From an uncultured Lachnospiraceae bacterium (lineage in GTDB: Bacteria; Bacillota; Clostridia; Lachnospirales; Lachnospiraceae): 64,000 bases of DNA. Where the stretch lies: assembly GCA_934351925.1 (NCBI GenBank), contig CAKRJT010000002.1:1-64000 (forward strand), written 5' to 3'. Position numbers and translations under genes: made by a program. Under the pieces are notes generated by a model. The model had not been told where the DNA came from and did not search any database. It saw only the letters and a program-made list of their open reading frames with translations. Shown here piece by piece: positions 27,342 to 37,900 of the stretch (within the stretch, counting starts at the first letter, position 1; every line of letters starts with the position of its first letter).

Positions 27342-27370
27342 TTGCAGTGTGTGTGCTTATCATGTATAAT
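27342..27370 (+). promoter_or_regulatory. SigA promoter of the CNNM/CorC gene
   Basis: TTGCAG (27342-27347), a 17-base spacer and TATAAT (27365-27370). The leader is about 60 bases. The 300-bp gap upstream (27139-27438) is otherwise AT-rich; it has a small TCGTGC/GCACGA hairpin near 27188 and nothing else I can name. Confidence 0.65.
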
Positions 27371-27438
27371 ATCCTAAAATTGTGTTGTTTCATGCCGACG
27401 CAATTTATAATTTTAAATCAGAAGGAGTGATTTTTTTA

Positions 27439-28719
27439 ATGGCCCCCGGGGACATAGTACAGATTTTTATTGTTATCATTTTACTTTTGCTCTCTGCATT
27501 CTTCTCTTCAGCAGAGACCGCACTTACGACGGTGAACCGCGTGAGAATGCGTACGCTTGCCGATGACGGCAACAAAAAGGCTCAAAGAGTCCTTGACATA
27601 ACCGACAACAAGGCAAAGATGTTATCCGCCATACTTATCGGAAACAATGTGGTGAATCTATCTGCCTCCTCACTTTTGACAACGCTTGCGACCAATCTTT
27701 TCGGCTCACAGTGGATTGCGCTGTCAACCGGTGCACTCACATTCTTAATACTTATCTTTGGTGAGATTTCACCTAAGACCTTCTCCACTTTCAAGGCAGA
27801 GAAGATTTCTCTTGCCTACAGCGGAATCATATCGGGACTCATGTGGATACTCACACCAGTCATTTTCATTGTGAACAAATTTGCGATGGGCTTCCTGCTT
27901 CTGCTGGGGGTTGATTCGCGCGAGAAGGGACAGTCCTTCACCGAGGATGAGCTTAGAACCATAGTTGATGTGAGCCACGAGGAAGGCGTGCTTGAGCATG
28001 AAGAGCATGAAATGATTAACAACGTATTTGATTTTGGCAATTCCAGGGCAAGGGATGTCATGATTCAGCGAATCGACATGACCTGTGCCTCCATAGACAG
28101 CACCTATGACGAGATTATTGATATATTCCGCGCCGAGAAGTATACAAGGCTTCCTATCTACAAGGATTCCATCGACAATGTTATCGGAATTATCAATGTA
28201 AAAGACCTTCTTTTATACTCGCCGGGTGACGACTTCCATGTATCAGAGATTTTGCGCGAACCGTACTATACTTATGAGTTCAAAAAGACTTCCGAACTCA
28301 TGGATGAATTAAAAAAGACCTCTAACAATATAACAATCGTTCTCGACGAATACGGTTCAACTGTCGGTATGATTACCCTTGAGGATCTTCTCGAGGAGAT
28401 TGTCGGCGAAATCCGTGACGAATATGACGAGGACGAGGAAGACTGCATCACCAAGATTAACGACACCGAATACCAGTTAAACGGTATGACCAAGCTTGAT
28501 GACCTGAACGAGCTTCTCGACACCGACTACGAGTCTGAGGACTACGACTCAGTGAGCGGTCTTGTGATAGATAAGCTTGAGCGCCTCCCTCACGACGGCG
28601 ACGAGGTTCAGCTTGACCACGCACGCATCGTGGTAGACCACATCGAGAAAAACCGCATCGACAAGATGCATCTGTATATTACACCTGCTACGGACGATAC
28701 CTCCGAAGCTGAACAGTAA
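27439..28719 (+). CDS. CNNM/CorC (HlyC) family membrane protein with CBS domains
   Basis: Protein of 426 residues. DUF21/CNNM transmembrane domain at about 1-190 (AFFSSAETALTTVNRVRM is the family signature), then an acidic region, a pair of CBS domains at about 200-325 (VMIQRIDMTCAS and DEYGSTVGMITLEDLLEEI), and a CorC_HlyC domain to the end (NDTEYQLNGMTKLDDLN). Members transport or regulate Mg/Co and related divalent ions, often binding ATP-Mg at the CBS pair; the old name hemolysin is misleading. ATG 27439 follows GGAG by eleven bases. The gene ends in a strong terminator and appears monocistronic. Confidence 0.9.
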   Translation: MAPGDIVQIFIVIILLLLSAFFSSAETALTTVNRVRMRTLADDGNKKAQRVLDITDNKAKMLSAILIGNNVVNLSASSLLTTLATNLFGSQWIALSTGALTFLILIFGEISPKTFSTFKAEKISLAYSGIISGLMWILTPVIFIVNKFAMGFLLLLGVDSREKGQSFTEDELRTIVDVSHEEGVLEHEEHEMINNVFDFGNSRARDVMIQRIDMTCASIDSTYDEIIDIFRAEKYTRLPIYKDSIDNVIGIINVKDLLLYSPGDDFHVSEILREPYYTYEFKKTSELMDELKKTSNNITIVLDEYGSTVGMITLEDLLEEIVGEIRDEYDEDEEDCITKINDTEYQLNGMTKLDDLNELLDTDYESEDYDSVSGLVIDKLERLPHDGDEVQLDHARIVVDHIEKNRIDKMHLYITPATDDTSEAEQ

Positions 28720-28748
28720 TAACAAAATATAATAAACAGTAATTCCAG

Positions 28749-28785
28749 CCGCGGCACAGACCTATGATTTGTGCCGCGGTTTTTT
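28749..28785 (+). terminator. Rho-independent terminator of the CNNM gene
   Basis: CCGCGGCACA (28749-28758) and TGTGCCGCGG (28770-28779) form a perfect ten-base stem, followed by six T residues. Confidence 0.92.
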
Positions 28786-28840
28786 CCAACCATCGGCAGA
28801 ACATACACCCCTTATTATTGCCGCAAATCACCAGACAACA

Positions 28841-28889
28841 AAACAGCTCCGCACATAGCCACTTTAAGTGGTATGTACGGAGCTGTTTT
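28841..28889. terminator. Hairpin between convergent genes
   Basis: AAACAGCTCCG (28841-28851) pairs with CGGAGCTGTTT (28878-28888); an inner CCACTTTAAGTGG lies in the loop. T runs on both sides make it a likely terminator, mainly for the giant minus-strand gene ending at 28922. Confidence 0.7.
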
Positions 28890-28921
28890 ATTTTTTATCT
28901 AATTACAGATTTTCACTTGTC

Positions 28922-31900
28922 TTAGTTCTTCTTTATGATATTTTTGCGCTTATCAACTACCACGAATGCGGCTGCCGCAAGTGCAATCACCATAAGGATA
29001 ACTAACATCGGAATCATTGCTCCGGCTCTGTCGCCTGTCTCAGCATCCTCCGCCTCAGCTCTTGCTGCCGTGCTCTCTGTCTGCTGTGTGGTCTCGCCAT
29101 TAGCGGTTGTAACCTCTGTAGCAGGCTGCTCGGTTGCAGGCTGTGTAGCAGGTGCTTCAGTGGTTGGCTGCTCACTGTTACCTACAGCCTTCCAGCCGAT
29201 TACAAACGGAGATGCGCTTGTAATATGAATCTTAAGACCGGCATCTGTCTTTTCAGGCTTGAAGTACTCCATTGTACCTGCATTGTCGCCCGATACGATG
29301 AGATGTCCGATTACGAACTCAAAACCGTCCTTTGCAGTATTCTCAGGATATGGAATAACTGCATCAACTCCTGTCTTTAACTCGTCCTCGCTTGCCTGTG
29401 TCCACTCACCATTGCCACGCTTAATCTTTACAACAAAGTCAAAAACAGTTGTATTCTTAGCATCAACATTTGGAAGAATCTTGTTAGCGCCGTCATTCTC
29501 TGTAATCATCTTCTCGAGATATTTTACAATCTCTTCAACAGTCTTTAAGTTAAGCTTTTCCTTAACTGTATCAGAAATAACATCATCCGTAAGCTCTCCA
29601 ACCTCGCCCTTGAACTCAGTCTTTCCGCTTGGCGTCTCTGTCGGTGCCTGTGTTGGCTCCTCACTTGGCGTCTGTGTCGGTTCCTCTGTTGTAGGCTCCT
29701 CTGTCGTTGGTTCCTCTGTTGTAGGCTCTTCTGTCGTTGGTTCCTCTGTTGTTGGCTCCTCTGTTGTTGGCTCCTCTGTTGAAGGCTCCTCCGGTTCGTC
29801 CTTATCATCAACACTTACCGTTCTTACGATTACCGCACATGTTCTTGAAAGACTTCCGACGAACTCGATATCAATGTATCCTTCTGTTACAACTGCCTCA
29901 ATCTCACCGACTGCATATGTAGCCTTACCGTTTGATACGCTGATACTCTCGTTCTGAACCTTCGCCTCAACCTTACTGCTTCCTAAACCACATCCGCCTA
30001 CGAGTTCTACGATATACTTACCGTTAGGTACGTCGACTCTGAATGTGTTTCCATCAGGCATGATGTAATCCCTGTAAACATTGTCAGGAAGCTGTGTTCC
30101 CGGCTTGTAAGCGCCCTCATCACGACCCTGATTTGTCTGTTTTCCGTCTAAGAAACCATAGCCCTTATCCTTGCTGTATGCACTTCCAAGCTCCTCTAAG
30201 CTCTTAGTTCCGTTCTTTACATTACCAAGAACTCCAATCCAGCCGTCCTCAACAGCAGAACCCTCTATACCGAAGTCAAATCTCTTGGCAACAGGGTAAT
30301 CAACCGTGAGTTCCAATTCTGCAGTTCCGTCAAAGCCTTCAACTGTTCCTGTAAGCTTTGTCGTTCCGAGTACAGTCACATCAACAGGTATTGTCTTATC
30401 CCACTCAGCACTTACATAAGATGCTGTTCCATCAGCCCATACTGCATATACGTTGTTAGGAAGTGTGTACTCTGTCTCATTGAGGTAAATCTCCCAATAT
30501 CTTGTGTAGAGAGATTCAATGTAGTTGGCAACAACCTTAACTGTAATTGTAATCTCACCAACTGCAAGATTTGATGTTCCCTTGAGGACATACTCACCAA
30601 CAGTATTTACATCGAGATTGCTTGTATCCCAAGTAACTGTTCCGGCTATAGTCTGTCCATTTAAGAATGTAGCTGTAAGCTTAGTCGGAAGTGTTGGTTC
30701 ATTTCCCACTATAACGGTAATATCCTCATACTTAGCGTATCCTGTAGATACATTAGGAACAACCTTTACCGTCTTTTCAATAGGTGTATCCCAACCTGCA
30801 ACAGTACCAATTACCTTGTACTCACCAGGTGTCTTGATGTCAACATTAGTTACATCCCACTTAACATTTGCAACTGTCTTGTTGTTATTGGTATCAGTTA
30901 CACTAAGCTGTGCAGGAAGTAAATCTGCAAGTTTCTGTCCCTCTGCCAATACCTGATCCTGAACCAACTCAGGAAGTGAGAACTCATCAATCGATGCAAT
31001 ATCAACTAATGTATGAAGCTCAAGCTCTCTTGACATAAATGATGTCTTGCCATCAACAACCGCTGCAATCTTATATCTGTAAGTTGTGTCAGGCTTAACT
31101 GTCTTGTCTACATATGAGTAGTACTTAACTGTATCCTCCTCTGTGCTCTCGGATGCTGCCACTGTTCTCACATTGTTGAGCGAGATTGTAAGCTCCTCCT
31201 CAGCGCTCTGAGCCTCCATTGCCTGCTCATCTGATGGCTGGCTCTCCTCAGCGGCCTCAGTGTCTGTTGAAGCTGTATCAGTTGAGGTGTTGTTCTTGAG
31301 CCACTCATCATAGTTGACGTCCTTAATCTCAAGACCTGTGAAGTAAAGTGAAAGCATCTTGCTCTTGCTTGACTGATTTACAATATTGAGAACTCCATCA
31401 GTAACTTCCACTTCTGCTGTAAGAGATGTAAACTGCTTGTCACTGTTTCCTCTTCTTACATCACCAAGTACGACGCCCTCTGCTGTTATCTTATTGTATA
31501 CATATCCTGAACCATTATAGATGTAATATGTTACATTGTACTTTCCATTCGGAACCTTAACATCAAACTCCATTGGATTTGTTGCATCCCAACCAAGTAC
31601 ACAATCGTCAGCAACTGCTGCAAGGCTCTCAGCATTTGAAGTATACTTCTTCTCGGAGCCTGCTGCCGCAAGACCATCTCCAAATACAAATCCGTAGCCC
31701 TTCTCATCGCTGTACTCATCTGAAGCTAATACCTGTGTCCAACCATCCTCTACAGCTCCTGCGCCAAAGTCAAATCTTAAATATGCAGGTGTCTGCTCTG
31801 TGCCGCTTGAGCTCTCAGACTCGCTTGTGCTCTCACTTGTAGGCTCTGTCTCACTTGTGCTCTCGCTCGTAGGCTCTGTCTCGCCTGTGCTCTCACTCGT

Positions 31901-34900
31901 AGGCTCTGTCTCACCTGTGCTCTCACTCGTAGGCTCTGTCTCACCTGTGCTCTCGCTCGTAGGCTCTGTCTCGCTTGCTGACTCGGACTCGCTTGGTGCC
32001 TCAGGCTCTTCCGGCTCATCTGTTGATGGGAAATACTTATCCATCCACTCATCATAATTAGAAGCCTTAATCTCAAGACCACTAAGTACAACTGCTCCTT
32101 TATAACTTGGGTCAAGTGTTATCTTAACTTCTAACACGCCGTCCTTAACCTCTACGGTTGTCGTTGTAACATTTGCTGCGTTCTTATTTGCATATCTTGC
32201 AACATTATTATCCATATCCTCTACATATATAAGGTTCTTTGCTGCTCCCGATACATGTGATGTTAATACTGTTACATCGTATGTTCCATTTGGTACATCT
32301 GCCTTGAATACTACATCTGAGTTCCAACCCATTGCACAGTCATCAAACAATGATGCATAGCTTGAATCATATTTATCTGTGAATGTTGTTGTACCTCCCT
32401 CATAGTACCTAAATGTTATTCCCTTTAACGAATCTGCTGTAAGTCCGTAACCTGTTGTGCTATCCTCATACGACGGTGAAGCTGATGTTATCTCTGTATA
32501 ACCGTCCATCAACGGTCCTACCTTTGATGAATTCTTTCCATCTACTCCGCCAAAATCAAGCTTCAAATACTTAGGCATATTCTTTTCTAACCATGCCTTA
32601 TATAGCTCATCATAGTTAGAAGCCTTAATCTCAAGACCACTAAGTATAACTGCTCCTTTATAACTTGGGTCAAGTGTTATCTTAACTTCTAACACGCCGT
32701 CCTTAACCTCTACGGTTGTCGTTGTAACATTTGCTGCGTTCTTATTTGCATATCTTGCAACATTATTATCCATATCCTCTACATATATAAGGTTCTTTGC
32801 TGCTCCCGATACATGTGATGTTAATACTGTTACATCGTATGTTCCATTTGGTACATCTGCCTTGAATACTACATCTGAGTTCCAACCCATTGCACAGTCA
32901 TCAAACAATGATGCATAGCTTGAATCATATTTATCTGTGAATGTTGTTGTACCTCCCTCATAGTACCTAAATGTTATTCCCTTTAACGAATCTGCTGTAA
33001 GTCCGTAACCTGTTGTGCTATCCTCATACGACGGTGAAGCTGATGTTATCTCTGTATAACCGTCCATCAACGGTCCTACCTTTGATGAATTCTTTCCATC
33101 TACTCCGCCGAAATCTAACTTCAACCATACAGGTGGCTCTGTCGTATCCGGTTCCTCCGGCTCCTCAGGCTGTTCCTTATCCGGAACATACTCTACAAGC
33201 TCGTCCTTGGAGATAGTGTCGATTAACTCGAACGCACCATCGCCCTCTGCCCTGTATATCTGATATCCTGTTACTTCATGTCCGTATGTGCCGTCGCTTG
33301 CCTCTGTAAATGCAATCTCAGCACTGTTCTTGGTAAGCTGGCCTACCATAAGCTGTGAAGTGACAAGACCTTCAGAAAGGAGGTAGCTTAAGTTAGCAGG
33401 CTGATTGTAACCAACATTCTCCCATGCAACGCCCTCTCTGTAAGCAAGATTCTCAAGGAGACATGGTACGACGTAATCGGTCTGAATTGTTGTCGTGTAA
33501 ACACGAACCTTGTTCTTGTCTGCTGCACAACGTGCAATAATCTCTTCTCTCCAGTCTCCAAGGAAGTCTGCGATAATACCAAGATTACCCTTTGTTCCGT
33601 TGCTTGACCAGATTTCTGTTGATGAGAGAAGCTCTACCTGCTCCTCATTCTCATAATCCCACTTGTAGAGCTTAACTCCTGTAGGTGCATAAGCCTCTTT
33701 GTTAAATGCATGATCCTGAACTTCACTTAACAGATCTCCATCCCAGAAGATGGATGCATTAGAAGCAGGAGTCTTGTCAGCAAGCTTTATGAGTGCTCCA
33801 ACCTTTGACTGAGTTGAATAAACCTCTCCGTCCGTGGAATCCCATGAAGGCTCATCATTTCCCTCGTAAGTAGGACTCGCTATTGACCACCACTCAGCGC
33901 CTGCCGATGTAGGGTCGATATCCGCTGCAACACCACGTCCTGTATCCTTACCTGTCCAGTAGCCCATGAGAATTTCACCTGTCTCGGCGTCATGGATTTC
34001 CACATGGTATGCGGCATCATCATGCTCGTGAACGTCCATTATCTCAAGTCCGTCGTTCCACTCTACCCAGTCTGATACATGCATCGCATCACCATGTCCA
34101 AGACCTGTTGAATACTTAACCGTACCATCATGGTCAACCGTGAGGGAACCGTAGATAATCTCGTCCTTGCCATCATTGTCAACGTCATTTACACTGAGGC
34201 CATGGTTACCCTGTGCCTCGTACTCAGAACCTGCCTCGTTTGTATCGAATGCCCAGTAAACATCAAGCTTTCCTTCATCGTTTACATAGTAGGCTGTAAG
34301 GCATGTTCTTGTGTAGTATCCTCTTGTAAATACTGCATATGGCTTCTCACCATCAAGATAAGCTGTTGCAGACAAGAATCTGTCAACACGGTTACCATAC
34401 GCATCGCCCCATGCACCAACATTTCCTCTTGCAGGAACGAAGTCCGTTGTGTCAAGAATGCTTCCGTCCTCACCGTTGAACATTGTGAAGTACTCAGGTC
34501 CGTCAAGAACATATCCTGAAGCGTTACGGTAATCATTCTTTTCACTGATTTTCTCTGTTGGAAGTGAGCTTGAAGGAACATCAATGTACTCTACCTCGGC
34601 AAGTGTGTTGGCTGTGCCGTCTGTTGGTCTTAATACTGTTGTTCCCGGTGCTGTCTTAACTGCTATCTCTGCCTTGCCATCACCGTCATAGTCCCATACC
34701 TGGAACTGTGTATAGTGGGCACCTGAACGGATATTTATACCCATATCAATTCTGTAGAGAAGAGTCGTCTCTCCTGTTGCCCAGTTTACATCATATGCAT
34801 CAAGGAATGTCTTTCCCGTAAATCCGTATCCGGAATTATCCTTTGCGTTGCTTGGATACCACTTAACGATAAGCTCAAGAACTCCGTCGCCGTCAAGGTC

Positions 34901-37900
34901 GCCGAGTGACATATCATTAGCGCTGTAATCACATGTTGCCACCTCACCATTGTACTCAGGCATTGTCTCGTCTGCAGGAGCATAGAGATTGAGTTCAAGG
35001 TACTGATGCTCCCAGCACTTGGTATCAACTGCCTTCACACCGATAGCGGAATCGTTGCTTCCTACTACCTTATATGTAGATGCGCTTGTACCGCCCTCAT
35101 CTACCATATTTGTTACGCTTACGTTCTCTGCTATTGCAGCACCATCACGGTATACTGTGAAGGTTGTTTTAAGATTGTTGTCATTGTCAAAGTCTGCCTC
35201 AAAGCTTCTCCAGCTTAAGTAAACACCCTTTGTAAGTGTATTTCCATCCTTGTCTGTTGCTGATATAAGTATCTCTGCACCCTTCTCACCCGCAAGATTA
35301 ACTGCTACAAGCGCTCTGTCCGAGTACTTCTCAAGATTTCCAGGTGTAAGTGTTCCCGTGACCGGAGTCTTGCATACTGCTGAAAGCTCACTTAAACCAC
35401 CTGCGTTGAGTGCTGCCACCTTGTAGTAGTAGCTTATGTTGGTATCAATATCAAAATATGTATCCTTGAAGGTTGTCTCTGTAGTCTCGCCTACCTTCTC
35501 GAATGCCTTAAAGCCCTTCTCATCCTCAGCCTTTGCTGAACGATAGATGACATACTTGATTACCTTACCCTGGTCAGCGTCTGCAACAGAAGCTGCATTC
35601 CAGGAAATTGTTATTGTGTGCTGAACGCCTGTTGTCGATGATGTAGGATCTACACATACAACATTTGTCGGAGCTGCCGGAACCTTAACTTCGTCCAATA
35701 CAGCCTTAACTGTCTCTATATTAGAACGTGCTGACTCTGTTCCATCTGCTGTCACACATGTCATATAGTACTCGTATGTCTCACCGAGAGCTGCTGTCAT
35801 GGCTCTGCAGCCAAGATCATCGTCCTTGTACTCCTCAGCCGTAAATGTCTTGACAATCGTGAATGCATCGTCAGATGAGCTCTTCTTATATACATTGTAC
35901 TTAACAGCCTCATCAACACCTACGAAGCTCAAAAGGAAGGTCATGTTAGAACCACTTACCGACTTCTCGGAAGCCTCCAGTGATGAAGGTGCCTTCAAAA
36001 TATCTGTAACGGTAAAACCATTAAAGTAATTGTCTGTCGTGATGTTAAGCTGTCCATCCTCAACTCTTACCGTACCTGTTGCACCGGCAACACCCTGCTT
36101 AACGGAAATACTTCCGATGGACTTGCCCTCAGCGCCATAGGATGACTTAACCGTTGAGGTTCCCGGAAGAATGTCTCCGCCGTAGCAGGTAACCTCATAA
36201 TCGCCGTTAGGGATATCAAGCGCGAACTCACCCGCACCTATCGTGAAGTCTCTTCCCATAAGGCTGTAGGAATCATTCTTCTGCTCACCGCGGTCACGGC
36301 CTGCGCCAGGTCTTATTATCCAGCCATAGCCTCTTGCAGCGTCATACATCTCTGCACCGACACCTGTCCAGCCTGTATCTGTAGGTCCGTCAGCCTTTGC
36401 AACACTGTCCTTATCACCATTGATATCGAACTTCCAGCCTGCTGTCTTTGTTGTAACCTGAATCTTGTCTGAAAGGACACCTAAGCCCTTGGCATTGAAG
36501 CCACGGATTGCATATACATAGGTAACGCCTGCCGCACATGCTCCGTCAGTGTAATCGTTGGTTGATGAAACAGAGAACTTCTCAGCACTGCTAAAATCAA
36601 CATCATCGATTGTCTGCCCATCCTCAAGAACCGCTCTGTAGATGTAGTAAAGCTCTGAATCCTCTTCCTCTTCCCATGTAAGACCTATGGAGGATGAACC
36701 TACAGTTGTGCTCTTAAATCCTGTTATAGAACCCGGAACATTGGTAGGAATCTTGTTTACAACGAGCTTTGCAAGCTCATCAAGCTTATCTGTAGTTCCT
36801 GCCGCAGCATAGTCAACAATACCCTGTGCCACGCACTGTGCAAACTTATATGCTCCATAATACTGTAAATGAGTTGTATCTCCGGCATGTACCATGAACA
36901 GTGCCTTAGCACCCTCAAGACCGAACTCATTACATAATGCTACAGAACTTGCTGTAAGATCAACGATAGGGATGTTCTGCTCCTTCGCCATCTTACGCAT
37001 TACATCACCATACTTCTCAAAATTGCCAACGAATGTAACCGTGCCGTCAGCATTACTTACATAGCTGTATCTTGCAACAGGCGTTACGAGAACAGGAGTG
37101 GCACCTCTCTGAGTAACACCATCAACATAATACTGCATCCAATACTCGAAATCAGCAGGGGATACATATCTGTTAGGTCTTGCTGCGGTGGCATCATTGT
37201 GTCCCCACTGTACAAGAACGTAATCTCCCGGCTTTACATCCTCGAGTAAATCATCGAACTTTCCTTCCTCGATAAATGACTTAGAGCTTCTTCCTCCGAT
37301 AGCTCTGTTTTCGATGATAACATTCTCTGTCTCATAGGTTCGTGACTGGCTATAGCCACAATCCGTACACTTACGCTCCTCGATGAAATCACCAAAGAAA
37401 TTGTAGAGTGTCTGACCCCATCCGGTCTTAGGAGCCTCAGCAGTCTCATAGGTCTGAACGGTAGAGTCGGAAGCAATAAAGATTGTAGGTTTATCACCTG
37501 CTGTCTTTGTCGCTGCCTTGGTAATTGTAACCTTGCTTACATATACCTTGCCGGTGGCAGCCTCCTCCTCTTTAGTCGCGCTTCCCGATGTCTCCAAAAA
37601 CTTGAGGTTAAGGACGCCATCAACGAGGCACGCTGTTATATCCTGTGTAACGGAAGCGCCCGCTGCCACCTTAACTCCTGATGCCTTTGTGATGTCCTCT
37701 GCCTCGAGGGAAACCACAAGCTCCTTATCAGTAGGGTTGACAAGCTCAACGCTTACCTTGTAATCTGCATTGTTAAGTGCGAAGTCAAGTGTAGAAGTAT
37801 TCTCATAGGTATAAACTCCAAAGCCTGAGTTCTCGGTCTCTTTCCATATCTTGCTCGCAATCTCAAGATATCCGTCACCGTCAGTTACATATGATGCACT

